NCBI GenBank assembly: GCA_020723305.1
Contig: DYJC01000029.1
Coordinates: 1-46,015, forward strand
Direction of reading: 5' to 3'
Source: Desulfosudis oleivorans
Lineage (GTDB): Bacteria; Desulfobacterota; Desulfobacteria; Desulfobacterales; SURF-7
DNA length: 46,015 nucleotides
In this document: piece by piece, positions 36,630 through 45,151 of the stretch
How the letters are laid out: each line of letters opens with the position of its first letter
Position numbering within the stretch: the first letter of the stretch is position 1
Program-made: the position numbers and the translations under genes
Notes under the pieces: generated by a model
Seen by the model: the letters and a program-made list of their open reading frames with translations, nothing else
Database searches by the model: none
What the model was told of the DNA's origin: nothing

Positions 36630-37787
36630 CTACAGCAGTTCAAGCTGAATCGGCTTTCGGATGCTGTTTTCCGGTTTCTTTTTTTTGGATGACTTGTCAA
36701 CGATCATCTTACCTCCCTCCCATGCATGGCAAAATTCATCCTGTGGCTGATCCGAATAGGTTACCTCAAAAGAGCAATCCCCTGTTTGACAAATGGATGA
36801 CAAGTTGTGAATCATCAGGTTCTGCTCCTGGGCTGTGATCACCGGAAAGCCGTAGTGGGTGTTAGTATGCAAAACCTGTTTTCCGGATTTTACCCTCTGG
36901 GAAATAAAGTCGATATGACTTTCCAGACGGCTTGAAATTCTGTCATTGGAGACCTCGATGGCTGTTTTCATTCTGGACAGAATGGGTTCACTAAAGTTTT
37001 TTTCAAGCTCAACACCGATGCTGTTTCGCCCGGTGGCCATAGCCGCCAGCATGGTTGTCCCCATTCCCAGAAATGGATCAAACACCATATCTCCATGGGT
37101 TGAGTACATACAGATCAGCCGGTACGGAAGTTCAAACGGATACGCAGCGCTTCTTTTCCGGACATCCTTTTCATCCAGTTTTTGAACGGTTCCTTTCAGA
37201 TCCATCCATACATCTGAAAACCATTGGTTCCTCTCTTCCCAGAAGAATGCACTTTTTTTTCGGTGAAGTTTATCTTCCTCTTTTTCAAAAAGCCGTTTTC
37301 CCCCCTTGCGCAGAATAAGAATATATTCATGTTCCAGGGTCACATAGGCACCGGCAGGCATCATCCCGGACCCCATAAATTTATTGGGGGCATTGGTCTG
37401 TTTCCTCCAGATAACGGCAGGCAAGGGAGTAAACCCTTTTTTCAGCATATAGTGCAGTATCCTGGAGTGGTTAGTGTAGAGCATGAAATGGTCATTCAAC
37501 GTCCGGACAGCGTCTCCGATATTGATACAGGCAAACCCGCCGTATTTCAATACCCGGTAAACTTCATCCCAGACACGGTCCAGCAACTGATTCATGAGTT
37601 CAAATGCACGCAGGCCATCCTGCTTTTCCATAGCCTGTTGAATTTTAATATCCTGATTGGAAAACACCTCATCCCACATCTGAATCATCGGGTAAGGAGG
37701 AGATGTAACCACCAGATCAACACTTTCCGATGGAATCTTATTGTTTTTTCGGGCATCCCCGATAAAAAATTGATGGGTTGTTTTCAT
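36630..37787 (-). CDS. Site-specific DNA methyltransferase (N4-cytosine / N6-adenine, beta class)
   Basis: The protein has the catalytic motif TSPPYP near its N-terminus and the SAM-binding motif FDPFLGMGTTMLAAMATGRNSIGVEL further on, the beta-class order. A FACINIGDAVR segment and a helical C-terminal extension are also present. The SPPY form is usual in N4-cytosine enzymes. No restriction endonuclease gene is adjacent, so it appears solitary and could mark DNA for regulation. I take the ATG at 37787 (MKTTHQFF) because AAAGAG precedes it; the in-frame ATG at 37820 has no SD. It lies between the LOG-family gene and the PPDK-like gene on one strand. Confidence 0.88.
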   Translation of the reverse strand: MKTTHQFFIGDARKNNKIPSESVDLVVTSPPYPMIQMWDEVFSNQDIKIQQAMEKQDGLRAFELMNQLLDRVWDEVYRVLKYGGFACINIGDAVRTLNDHFMLYTNHSRILHYMLKKGFTPLPAVIWRKQTNAPNKFMGSGMMPAGAYVTLEHEYILILRKGGKRLFEKEEDKLHRKKSAFFWEERNQWFSDVWMDLKGTVQKLDEKDVRKRSAAYPFELPYRLICMYSTHGDMVFDPFLGMGTTMLAAMATGRNSIGVELEKNFSEPILSRMKTAIEVSNDRISSRLESHIDFISQRVKSGKQVLHTNTHYGFPVITAQEQNLMIHNLSSICQTGDCSFEVTYSDQPQDEFCHAWEGGKMIVDKSSKKKKPENSIRKPIQLELL

Positions 37788-37838
37788 CTGATTCACTCTT
37801 TCATCATCTATAATTATCATTGTTAAAAAACATAACCA

Positions 37839-38489
37839 CTAAATAATCACTACTTTTTTCAGATAAGCCACAATTTTATCCGGATCATCCATGACCTGAA
37901 GAATACCGATATCATCTTTTGAGATCATATGATCTCTCATCAATCGTTCCCGGATCCATTTTATGAGTCCGCCCCAGTATTCAGAACCCATCAGGATGAC
38001 AGGCAATGGCCGAATACGCTGGGTCTGGATCAGTGTTACAGCCTCAAAAAGCTCATCCAGGGTCCCAAAACCGCCGGGCAGGATAATATATGCCTGAGCA
38101 TATTTGACAAACATCACTTTTCGGATGAAAAAGTATTTGAATTCAAGTTGAATATTCGCGTAGGGATTGGGTTTCTGTTCAAAGGGAAGGAGGATATTCA
38201 AACCGACCGAAACCCCTCCGGCTTCAGCCGCACCTTTGTTGGCCGCTTCCATGATTCCGCCACCGCCACCGGTGATAATGGCAAACTTGTTTTTGGCAAG
38301 TTTGGCTGCAAGTGTCTCTGCTTTTTTATAGTTTGGATCATCAGGGGTTGTACGCGCAGATCCAAAAATACTGACAGCCGGTCCGATTTCATGAAGACTC
38401 TCAATACCATCAACAAACTCTCCCATGATTTTGAATATTCGCCACGCTTCACCCAGTTTCAGGTCATCAATCAGGTATTGTTTTTCCAT
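37839..38489 (-). CDS. LOG-family protein (TIGR00730, nucleotide 5'-monophosphate phosphoribohydrolase-like)
   Basis: This 216-residue protein has the LOG signatures: FGSARTTPDD, GGGGGIMEAANKGAAEAGG and the active-site PGGFGTLDELFE. Family enzymes release the base from nucleoside 5'-monophosphates such as cytokinin nucleotides; older annotations call them lysine decarboxylases. The bacterial role here is likely nucleotide salvage or housekeeping. The ATG at 38489 has AGAGGA seven bases upstream, so the in-frame ATG at 38507 is less likely. It starts about 120 bases after the UXX-star gene and is separated from it by a terminator-like hairpin. Confidence 0.88.
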   Translation of the reverse strand: MEKQYLIDDLKLGEAWRIFKIMGEFVDGIESLHEIGPAVSIFGSARTTPDDPNYKKAETLAAKLAKNKFAIITGGGGGIMEAANKGAAEAGGVSVGLNILLPFEQKPNPYANIQLEFKYFFIRKVMFVKYAQAYIILPGGFGTLDELFEAVTLIQTQRIRPLPVILMGSEYWGGLIKWIRERLMRDHMISKDDIGILQVMDDPDKIVAYLKKVVII

Positions 38490-38539
38490 TAACAGTCCTC
38501 TCAACATTCATAACGATCCGTAAAAAAAATTAATGAACA

Positions 38540-38572
38540 AAAAACGCTATGCAGGGTTCGCCAAGCGTTTTT
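38540..38572 (-). terminator. Terminator hairpin after the UXX-star gene
   Basis: The 9-bp stem AAAAACGCT/AGCGTTTTT closes a 15-base loop; on the minus strand it ends in a T-rich run. It lies between the UXX-star stop and the LOG gene, so it should limit readthrough into the downstream genes. Confidence 0.7.
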
Positions 38573-38611
38573 CCCATTTGCACCATCCAGATGCAAGAAT
38601 TCTCATACTCC

Positions 38612-38830
38612 TCAGGCCCTTCCATTGAATCCGATGATCACTTTTCCCTGCTCAACAATCACCGGAACTTTCCGGAGGCCATCGGAATATTTCAGCATTT
38701 CTTCCAGATGGTTTGCATCATCCAGAACGTTGAGATATTCAACATCGTTTCCTTTTTTTACATAGGCTTCACGAGCCGAAGTGGTAAAAGGTCATGTGTT
38801 TTTTCCATAAATTATAATTTTTTCAGACAT
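38612..38830 (-). CDS. UXX-star glutaredoxin-like selenoprotein (in-frame TGA)
   Basis: With TGA (38792-38794) read as selenocysteine the product is 72 residues: MSEKIIIYGKNT, then U-P-F-T at positions 13-16, AREAYVKKGNDVEYLNV, LRKVPVIVEQGKV and FNGRA. This is a thioredoxin-fold glutaredoxin-like protein with the redox Cys of CPxT replaced by Sec, matching the UXX-star selenoprotein group known from sulfate reducers. An SD (GAGGAA, seven bases) fits. Just after the UGA the mRNA can form CUUC-GGCUCGU-GAAG (38767-38781), with G at the loop start 14 bases from the UGA, as in short bacterial SECIS elements. Ordinary gene callers see only a 12-codon stub. Confidence 0.85.
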
Positions 38831-39047
38831 GGCGAATTCCTCAATGAAAATAGATTGGATTGTGGTTTTCAAAAAATGATTTCCTGAAGTAAATCAACAA
38901 AAATGTATAATAAATAAAGATGATTGTATGAACGTGTTGCATGATGTCCTCCTATCAGTAGAGGCGTTTATTGTCAATGTTTTCAATTTGACTTATCCGG
39001 TCTCCCATGTTAAAAAAATTTTCCAATTGGACATTACTCTTTTATGA

Positions 39048-39329
39048 ATGGATTATGAAATCAAAAAGCTATCGAAATGTGTAAACATTCAAAATGAATT
39101 TGGTCTTCATGCAAGACCGGCAGCCCTTATCGCTGCTATTGCCCAGAAGGCAAACAGCAAAGTCTGGATGATCCGAAATGAGGAAAAGGTTGATGCATCA
39201 AGCATCATGGATATCCTGACCCTCGCCTGTCAGAAAGGTAAAGAGGTTACAATACGGATTGAAGATTCTTCCGATATGGATGTGTTGGAGAAGATTGCCG
39301 ATTTGTTTCAAAAAGGATTTGGAGAATAG
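39048..39329 (+). CDS. ptsH: Phosphocarrier protein HPr
   Basis: This 93-residue protein carries the phospho-acceptor His21 in FGLHARPAA and a Ser in VDASSIMDILTLA at the position of the regulatory Ser46 of Gram-positive HPr. It accepts phosphate from enzyme I, encoded seven bases downstream. No sugar-specific EII genes are in the window, so it may serve a regulatory PTS. The N-terminus is slightly longer than usual and no strong SD precedes the ATG. Confidence 0.93.
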   Translation: MDYEIKKLSKCVNIQNEFGLHARPAALIAAIAQKANSKVWMIRNEEKVDASSIMDILTLACQKGKEVTIRIEDSSDMDVLEKIADLFQKGFGE

Positions 39330-39335
39330 ACGAAC

Positions 39336-41099
39336 ATGTCTGCTGCAGCAACGGGAGAAAGGATTTTAACAGGGATCAGCGGCTCACCCGGCATCTGCAT
39401 TGGCAAAGCCTATATCGTTGACAGGGAAGGTGTCAACGTAATCGAGAAATATTATATCCGTAAGGAAAAATTGCCGGATGAAATACGACGGTTTAAGGCG
39501 GCTGTAAAAACCGGCAAGGATGATCTGGCTGCGATTATTAAAAGTACGCCTGCAGAACTTCGACATCACGTCGATATTCTTGAAACCCATATGGCCCTTT
39601 ATAAAGATAAAATGCTGTATGGCCGAACCATTGAAACCATTGAACGGGAAATGGTCAACGCGGAATGGGCGCTGAAAAAAGTGTCTTCAGAAGTAAAGAT
39701 GATGTTCCAGAACATATCGGATCCCTACATCAAGGGCAGAGCAACCGATATCGCCCATGTATCGGACAGGATTATGAGAAACCTTGTCGGAGCCGGAGAG
39801 TTTGATATCGCAGCAATTGATAAACGGGTTATCCTTGTTGCCCATGATCTTTCGCCGGCAGATACCAGCAAAATAAAGCTCGAACGGGTAAAAGGTTTTG
39901 TTACCGACCTTGGGGGGAAGACATCCCATACCGGAATCATTGCAAGAACGTTAGGGATTCCAAGTGTCCTGGGGCTGGATAACGCAACATCCCAAATAAA
40001 AAGTGATGATCTTATTATTGTGGATGGGCGGGCAGGGATTGTTGTCGTACATCCAACCGATAAAACCATTGCCCTGTATGAAGATCGTTTGCAGCAATAT
40101 GAAGAATACAAGGCTGTAATCACCAGGAGCAGTCAGCTTCCAGCGATAACAGCAGATGGTATTCAGCTTCAGGTAATGGGAAATATTGAACTGCCGGAAG
40201 AGGTGGTTTCGGTTATGGATCATGGGGGGGATGGAATTGGATTGTTTCGAACCGAATTTCTGTATTTACGGAGGACATCCTTTCCGAGTCAGGAGGAGTT
40301 GTACGAGCAATATAAGGAGGTTGTCGAGCTGATGGCGCCGAAACCAGTGGTGATTCGAACCCTGGATATCAATGGAGACAAGGCGCTTTCTTATGCAAAC
40401 AACTCTGATGATGAAGTCAATCCAGCCCTTGGTCTGCGGGCAATCCGGTTTTGCCTGAAAAAACCGAATGTTTTTAAAGATCAACTGAAAGCGATTTTGC
40501 GGGCTGCACTCCATGGCAATGCAAAAATCATGTTTCCCATGATATCCAGCGTTGAAGAAGTGGTGGAGGCAAAAAGACTGCTGGAAATATCCGCCGAGGA
40601 ATTGGACAAGGAGGGCATCCCCTTCCGGAAAGGCATCAAAATCGGTATCATGATTGAAGTGCCTTCTGCGGTAATCATGGCGGATGTGCTTGCCAAGGAG
40701 GTTGACTTTTTCAGTATCGGCACCAATGACCTGGTACAGTATTCTCTTGCAATTGACCGGGGGAACCGAAAAGTGGCCTATCTTTATAATACCCTGCATC
40801 CGGCTGTCATCCGTATGGTAAAACATGTGGTGGATGTCGGTACGGAACAGGGTGTGAACGTGCTGATGTGCGGTGAGATGGCAGGAGATCCTTATAATAT
40901 GCCGGTTTTATTAGGCCTTGGAATGAATGAGTTGAGCATGGTTCCACAATCCATACCTGGGATAAAAGATATTGTAAAAAAGCTTAAGACAGAGGATTCA
41001 AAGCTTTTCCTTTTGGAGGTATTGAAGCAGGGCACAACCAGTGATGTTTTAAATCTAATTCAGAATACTTACGGAAATTTGCTTCCGGAAAAAAAATAA
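39336..41099 (+). CDS. ptsI: Phosphoenolpyruvate--protein phosphotransferase (enzyme I)
   Basis: This 587-residue enzyme I transfers phosphate from PEP to HPr. It has the N-terminal HPr-binding and phospho-His region with H198 in LGGKTSHTGIIARTLG, the PEP-binding barrel with GDGIGLFRTEFLY, FSIGTNDLVQYSLAIDRGN and the catalytic Cys near 512 in LMCGEMAGDP. Length and motifs are standard. It follows ptsH directly in a two-gene operon. It has the PEP barrel that the PPDK-like protein nearby lacks. Confidence 0.96.
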   Translation: MSAAATGERILTGISGSPGICIGKAYIVDREGVNVIEKYYIRKEKLPDEIRRFKAAVKTGKDDLAAIIKSTPAELRHHVDILETHMALYKDKMLYGRTIETIEREMVNAEWALKKVSSEVKMMFQNISDPYIKGRATDIAHVSDRIMRNLVGAGEFDIAAIDKRVILVAHDLSPADTSKIKLERVKGFVTDLGGKTSHTGIIARTLGIPSVLGLDNATSQIKSDDLIIVDGRAGIVVVHPTDKTIALYEDRLQQYEEYKAVITRSSQLPAITADGIQLQVMGNIELPEEVVSVMDHGGDGIGLFRTEFLYLRRTSFPSQEELYEQYKEVVELMAPKPVVIRTLDINGDKALSYANNSDDEVNPALGLRAIRFCLKKPNVFKDQLKAILRAALHGNAKIMFPMISSVEEVVEAKRLLEISAEELDKEGIPFRKGIKIGIMIEVPSAVIMADVLAKEVDFFSIGTNDLVQYSLAIDRGNRKVAYLYNTLHPAVIRMVKHVVDVGTEQGVNVLMCGEMAGDPYNMPVLLGLGMNELSMVPQSIPGIKDIVKKLKTEDSKLFLLEVLKQGTTSDVLNLIQNTYGNLLPEKK

Positions 41100-41232
41100 T
41101 CCGGATCATTTTTCCTGCCTTCTGCCTGTAAGCTGGAAATCCTGGAACAGGTATTCAATTTAAAATTACAGTCAGTTAAGATTCCAGCCTGTCCGAAGAG
41201 GATCAGAAGCGTTGGAACGGGAGGGATATTTT

Positions 41233-41691
41233 TTGGATACAAAACATGTAAAAGTCATGGCTGAAAATCGTAAGGCAAGGCACAACTTTTTTATTGATGA
41301 TGAGTATGAGGCTGGAATGGTTCTGAAAGGAACCGAAGTCAAATCCATCCGCGGAGGCCGTGTCAACATCAAGGACGCATATGCAAAAATAAAAGACGGA
41401 GAGATTTTCCTCTATCAGATGCACATCGGCGAATATCCGTTTGCTCATTATGACAACCATGATACATTGAGGGTACGCAAGCTTCTGCTCCACCAGAGAG
41501 AAATACGAAAGCTGTATGCCAAGGCCAATGAAAAAGGATATGCCCTGATACCGCTGAGCGTATACTTTAAAAACGGAAAAGCAAAGGTACTGATCGGCCT
41601 GGCCAGGGGGAAAAAAGCATTTGATAAACGGGAATCGATCAAGCAAAGAGAAGCCAAGCGGGATCTGGACCGTGTGAAAAAGAAGTATTGA
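41233..41691 (+). CDS. smpB: SsrA-binding protein SmpB
   Basis: The 152-residue protein binds tmRNA and brings it to stalled ribosomes. It has NRKARHNFFIDDEYEAGMVLKG at the start, GTEVKSIR, the core VNIKDAYAKI, LIPLSVYFKNGKAKVLIGLARGK and the basic tail RESIKQREAKRDLDRVKKKY. The TTG at 41233 is chosen because GGAGGG lies seven bases upstream; the next in-frame start (41212) has no such site. It sits 128 bases before its RNA partner gene, the usual order. Confidence 0.94.
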   Translation: MDTKHVKVMAENRKARHNFFIDDEYEAGMVLKGTEVKSIRGGRVNIKDAYAKIKDGEIFLYQMHIGEYPFAHYDNHDTLRVRKLLLHQREIRKLYAKANEKGYALIPLSVYFKNGKAKVLIGLARGKKAFDKRESIKQREAKRDLDRVKKKY

Positions 41692-41704
41692 TTGCTGCAA
41701 TCGC

Positions 41705-41733
41705 TTGACAACCGGCTGTTTTGTGCCTATCAT
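41705..41733 (+). promoter_or_regulatory. Promoter of ssrA
   Basis: A perfect TTGACA (41705-41710) and TATCAT (41728-41733) are 17 bases apart. Transcription would start near 41740, about 80 bases before the mature 5' end, so the 5' leader must be processed away. Confidence 0.7.
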
Positions 41734-41819
41734 TAGGTATCTGGGTGATGAACCCAGAGTCGGATCAAGATTCTTTTTCCGTTTGTAAAAATCATCATTG
41801 TTCTTTGGAAAATCAATAT

Positions 41820-42173
41820 GGGGGCGAAACGGCTTCGACGGGGATAAAGAAGCTGTGGTTGCATGCCGAGTCCCGTCGTCTCGTAAAAAGATGGACTTTT
41901 AAACATAATCGCAGACGATTATAATTACGCCTTGGCCGCGTAGTAGGCCAACGCTTATCCAGATCCTGCCTGCAGACCTGGAATGAGCGTCGATTCGCAG
42001 GCTGGCTGATCACGGATGCCTGTTTCATGATCAGCAAGACATTCACAGGATAGCCTTTTAAGAATCCTGCCTGAAGGAGATTTGAAAATGCGAACTCTAA
42101 AGTTCAGGATAAGCATGTAGACGCCATTGTGGAATATTTTCGGACGCGGGTTCGACTCCCGCCGCCTCCACCA
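41820..42173 (+). ncRNA. ssrA: Transfer-messenger RNA (tmRNA)
   Basis: The RNA rescues stalled ribosomes and tags their products. The 5' end GGGGGCGAAACGGCUUCGAC and 3' end GGGTTCGACTCCCGCCGCC are the tmRNA hallmarks; the acceptor stem pairs GGGGGCG with CGCCUCC, and A plus an encoded CCA end it. The resume codon GCA is at 41911, so the tag is ADDYNYALAA followed by TAG TAG at 41941. It is about 354 bases, of normal one-piece form. SmpB is encoded next to it. The AT-rich toxin-antitoxin tract begins right after its 3' end, a common site for integrated DNA. Confidence 0.97.
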
Positions 42174-42255
42174 TTATTTATCTGTAAATTCAACAAATAG
42201 CATTTAATTTTTCATTTGGTATCCCTTGCCATTCGTTCAATCAATAAATTTCTTT

Positions 42256-42753
42256 TTATGATTTCCAATTTGTTCTAAAATTCAATAATCTTAGAAACTC
42301 AAATGTTCCACAACATTTAATATTAAGACTATTGCAGACATCAGGTATATGGCGATTGGCTCTTTGACGTTTAGGCTTTGAAGTTTCAGTTGTGACTATA
42401 CAACGATCATTGTTATTGGATAAAGCATATGAAATTAAAAAAGGATCTCGACCGATTTTTTCAATTTCATCATCAGTTAAATCGTTTGCATATCCATCAT
42501 CAGTTACTTGCGAAACAAAATAAACATCGGCATCTTCATTTAAAAGCAATGATGATATAACTTCTGAGTCTTTAGCCCAATCAGCAAGCGTATCTCTTCC
42601 TTCTTGTAATTCTTCTAACATTTCTATTGGAATTTTAACAAATCCTCTTGTTCCCATATCAATCAACCATTCCCAGAATTCTGGAACTCTTTCCATTGAA
42701 TAATAATCACGGTTTGCATCAATTAGAACATTTGAGTCTAAGAGGTATAGCAT
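42256..42753 (-). CDS. DUF4411 PIN-like toxin candidate
   Basis: The 165-residue protein begins MLYLLDSNVLIDANRDYY, the first acidic residue of a PIN-like nuclease fold. It has further conserved acids in LTDDEIEKIGRDPFLISYA and ends with VTTETSKPKRQRANRHIPDVC, typical of DUF4411 proteins. PIN-type toxins cut RNA. It lies 23 bases behind the HTH-ImmA/IrrE gene, a known pairing of toxin and antitoxin. The surrounding sequence is more AT-rich than the rest of the window, which suggests transfer. Confidence 0.8.
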   Translation of the reverse strand: MLYLLDSNVLIDANRDYYSMERVPEFWEWLIDMGTRGFVKIPIEMLEELQEGRDTLADWAKDSEVISSLLLNEDADVYFVSQVTDDGYANDLTDDEIEKIGRDPFLISYALSNNNDRCIVTTETSKPKRQRANRHIPDVCNSLNIKCCGTFEFLRLLNFRTNWKS

Positions 42754-42776
42754 TAAAATAATCTCAAGCAGAACTA

Positions 42777-43973
42777 TTAAGCTACTGTAAAAATCGTGTC
42801 AAAAAGGGATTGAATATTTTTCGGTTTAATACCTAAGACTTTTCCCGCTTTTGATGTAGGTAATGATCCTGTATCCATCATATTTCGAACTAATTTGATA
42901 AACGGAGTCCCTAATCTATGTTTTTTTATAACATAATAACTTGGCCCACTATTTTTTGAACGGGCTATTTTTTTGAGCTTTGTTCTTTCATCAAGCCATA
43001 ATCGACGAAATAAGTTGTGAAGACTAAACCAAACATCAAATTCAATTCTGTTTGTTTGATAAAGTCGGTAAGATACCATTGAACTGCTTATATTTCTATC
43101 TTTTGCAAATTGAGAAATTAGTAATATTTTGTCATCGAAGGATGAAGATTTATCAATTGTGAGTTTATTCAATTCTTCTGAAGGTAAAAGGTATTCACCC
43201 GCAACGCGATCACAAAAGGCCTCGATTGCTTTTTCAGGTCTTCCTCCACTTATACCAGTTTGGCCTAACAACAAGTGAACAAATTCATGAATTAATGTAA
43301 AAGACCAAGCTGAATGTGAATCTTGATCATTAATTATTATAAATGGAGCAAGATTATCAGCTAATGCAAATCCACGAAAAATATCAACATCAATTGATGT
43401 ATGATGACTGCCAAGGTTGCCAATTAGTAAAACATATATACCTGCTTTTTGTACATGGTTTCTAAGGGCTGCAAATGCCTCAGATACATTCGATTTTTTT
43501 CGAAATTCATCAATATTGAATTTTAAAATATCATTAATAACATTTAACACTTTCTGTAAATCATCTTTTATACTTATTGATCCAATATAGTTTAAAGGCT
43601 CAACCTCTTCATCATCTTCCATAGCTGATCTGATCAGGCTTTGTCTCGCTTGAACATCTCTAATCAAAGTATCAATTAAAAAATCGTCAAGCTTTGAATA
43701 GTCAGAAGGAAGAGTCCTGAAATCCTTTCCACGATCTCCCTTTTTTGGGGGGGCAGACATATAAAACGTTAATAATGGTCTACGATATTGTTTTCCCATC
43801 TTAACAAGCATATTCCGCGTTGGTTCTATCTTACCTTTTTCTAAAGCCATGAGCTTTTCTTTTGCAGATAGACCGTGAGAATCATGAATACCGAGCTTCA
43901 TGACGGCATCGTCAACTGTCATTCCTGCGGATTCACGTGCCCAAATAAGTATTTTTTGATTAACTTTCGGCAT
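42777..43973 (-). CDS. XRE-type HTH and ImmA/IrrE metallopeptidase protein (antitoxin candidate)
   Basis: The 398-residue protein has an N-terminal helix-turn-helix region (about 3-65, WARESAGMTVDDAVMKLG then LMALEKGKIEPTRNML) and a zinc metallopeptidase domain with HEFVH (229-233) and the third-ligand helix EAFCDRVAGEYLLP. This fused architecture occurs as the partner of DUF4411 toxins and as phage-type regulators. Here it precedes the DUF4411 gene by 23 bases on the same strand. The promoter must lie in the 446-base gap upstream. No SD is clear at the ATG. Confidence 0.82.
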   Translation of the reverse strand: MPKVNQKILIWARESAGMTVDDAVMKLGIHDSHGLSAKEKLMALEKGKIEPTRNMLVKMGKQYRRPLLTFYMSAPPKKGDRGKDFRTLPSDYSKLDDFLIDTLIRDVQARQSLIRSAMEDDEEVEPLNYIGSISIKDDLQKVLNVINDILKFNIDEFRKKSNVSEAFAALRNHVQKAGIYVLLIGNLGSHHTSIDVDIFRGFALADNLAPFIIINDQDSHSAWSFTLIHEFVHLLLGQTGISGGRPEKAIEAFCDRVAGEYLLPSEELNKLTIDKSSSFDDKILLISQFAKDRNISSSMVSYRLYQTNRIEFDVWFSLHNLFRRLWLDERTKLKKIARSKNSGPSYYVIKKHRLGTPFIKLVRNMMDTGSLPTSKAGKVLGIKPKNIQSLFDTIFTVA

Positions 43974-44370
43974 ATTTATAAAATTAATTTAAAGATCAGC
44001 AATTATTCGGTGAAGCTACCGAGGATTCGAACCGCATCTCCCCTCCCCCTCTCTTTTATCTATTATTCTAAATCAATAGAAGGGGAAAGTACGTATTTTC
44101 AAATATTGTATACTCTTGGATTATCATGCAATTTTGAACCGGTCAACAGTAATCAATTATTCCTTTTTGCTATTCGTCATTTTTTGTGCATCCTGAAAAA
44201 TCGGTCCCTGTAAAGACCCCCGGTATCAAATGTTTTACTTTACATAATTCAAATTCGATTCTATCCATTTTAACGATATATACTTTAAACCCTTTTTCAG
44301 GGTGCTATTCGTTTTTCTGAAATCAGGCTTGGTTCCCGATATAAAAGCTTGCTTTTCCAGACAGCAAACC
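43974..44370. other. Non-coding stretch with a tRNA-like T-arm fragment
   Basis: This AT-rich gap holds no convincing gene. Near 44017-44041 the minus strand reads GCGGTTCGAATCC followed by a few bases similar to a T-arm and 3' end, but no anticodon arm or acceptor partner is present. It may be a remnant of a tRNA or tmRNA 3' end. Promoters for the divergent HTH-ImmA gene and the AbrB gene should lie here; none is clear for the former. Confidence 0.35.
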
Positions 44371-44398
44371 TTTATGATCTTATCAGTAAGATCATAAA
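44371..44398 (+). promoter_or_regulatory. Perfect inverted repeat operator before the AbrB-type gene
   Basis: TTTATGATCTTA is followed by TCAG and its exact inverse, a 12-bp perfect palindrome with a four-base spacer. It covers TATGAT, a good -10 box whose -35 candidate TTGCTT lies 18 bases upstream, so a protein bound here would block transcription. Antitoxins usually repress their own genes through such sites. Confidence 0.6.
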
Positions 44399-44419
44399 TA
44401 TACAGAGGAGACAATAATA

Positions 44420-44680
44420 ATGGCAAATGTATCCACAACAAAAATGTCTTCAAAGGGGCAAGTGGTTATTCCGGAAACGATAAGAAAACAATCGAATTTA
44501 AAGGCAGGGGCTCAATTCATTGTTGTTGCTGAAAAGGATGTTGTTATCCTGAAAACTATAGTTCCTTCGTCAACTAATGGTTTTGAAACCCTGATTGCCA
44601 AAGCAAGGAAAAAAGGAAAAGAAGCCGGAATTCAGAAATCCTTTATCAGCGATGCAATTGCAAAAGCCCGTGAAAAATGA
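44420..44680 (+). CDS. AbrB/MazE/SpoVT-type antitoxin without a toxin partner
   Basis: The 86-residue protein carries a swapped-hairpin DNA-binding domain: TTKMSSKGQVVIPETIRK, LKAGAQFIVVAEKDVVILKTI. Its C-terminal helix (FETLIAKARKKGKEAGI, AIAKAREK) would bind a toxin. A PIN-type toxin gene normally overlaps the end of such genes, but the sequence after the stop has no such ORF; hicB begins 49 bases later on the opposite strand. So it seems to be an orphan. The SD GAGGAG and the palindrome upstream are intact, suggesting it is still expressed. Confidence 0.82.
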   Translation: MANVSTTKMSSKGQVVIPETIRKQSNLKAGAQFIVVAEKDVVILKTIVPSSTNGFETLIAKARKKGKEAGIQKSFISDAIAKAREK

Positions 44681-44728
44681 AAATGTCTTGATCCTTGCCG
44701 AAAGAGCAACTGCATCCCTTGGGTTACG

Positions 44729-45151
44729 TTAGGATGGGATCGTGCTTTCGTTAATGACTATATCGGTTTGCGGGCAAACTGCATACAGCAATTCATTTAG
44801 TTTCTCAATACTTGGAACAGAATACCCTTGTTCGTATCTGGCGTATGTATTACGAGATTTCATACCCAATCGACGTGCAACCTGAGCAAGTGAAAGACCA
44901 CTCATTTCCCGTTTTCGTTGCAACAGCAGGCTTACCATGTGCTTTGATTCCGAAGAACCAACTTCAAAACGGTCTTTTTTACCTTTATAAACCTCGATCT
45001 TGAATCCATCTTTACCAACCAGCAATTCAAGCATATCGGCAACCATTTCGTATGCTTCTTTCTTTGTTTGTCCTTGAGTCATTAAATCGAGAATTGGAAT
45101 TTCTGCCAGCCAGAATTTGCCATCTTTATATATTTTTCCTGAAAATCTCAT
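44729..45151 (-). CDS. hicB: HicB-type antitoxin with C-terminal HTH
   Basis: The 140-residue protein has the partially degraded RNase H-like HicB domain (MRFSGKIYKDGKFWLAEIP, then LMTQGQTKKEAYEMVADML) and a C-terminal XRE helix-turn-helix (MSGLSLAQVARRLGMKSRNTYARYEQG) for autoregulation. Its ATG overlaps the hicA stop codon (ATGA at 45148-45151), the usual toxin-antitoxin coupling. The toxin gene upstream is broken, so HicB has no functional local partner. Confidence 0.9.
   Translation of the reverse strand: MRFSGKIYKDGKFWLAEIPILDLMTQGQTKKEAYEMVADMLELLVGKDGFKIEVYKGKKDRFEVGSSESKHMVSLLLQRKREMSGLSLAQVARRLGMKSRNTYARYEQGYSVPSIEKLNELLYAVCPQTDIVINESTIPS

Noticed and set aside
38612..38614. The final TGA of the UXX-star gene as another Sec codon
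   Set aside because: Family proteins end near FNGG, a second TGA follows within three codons, and a terminator lies just downstream.
44010..44045. T-arm-like sequence as a tRNA gene or as the distal att copy of ssrA
   Set aside because: No matching 5' half, anticodon arm or acceptor stem, and it is in the opposite orientation to ssrA, whereas an att repeat should be direct.
44235..44453. Minus-strand 72-codon ORF
   Set aside because: It overlaps the promoter, operator and start of the AbrB-type gene, has no SD and no recognisable sequence.
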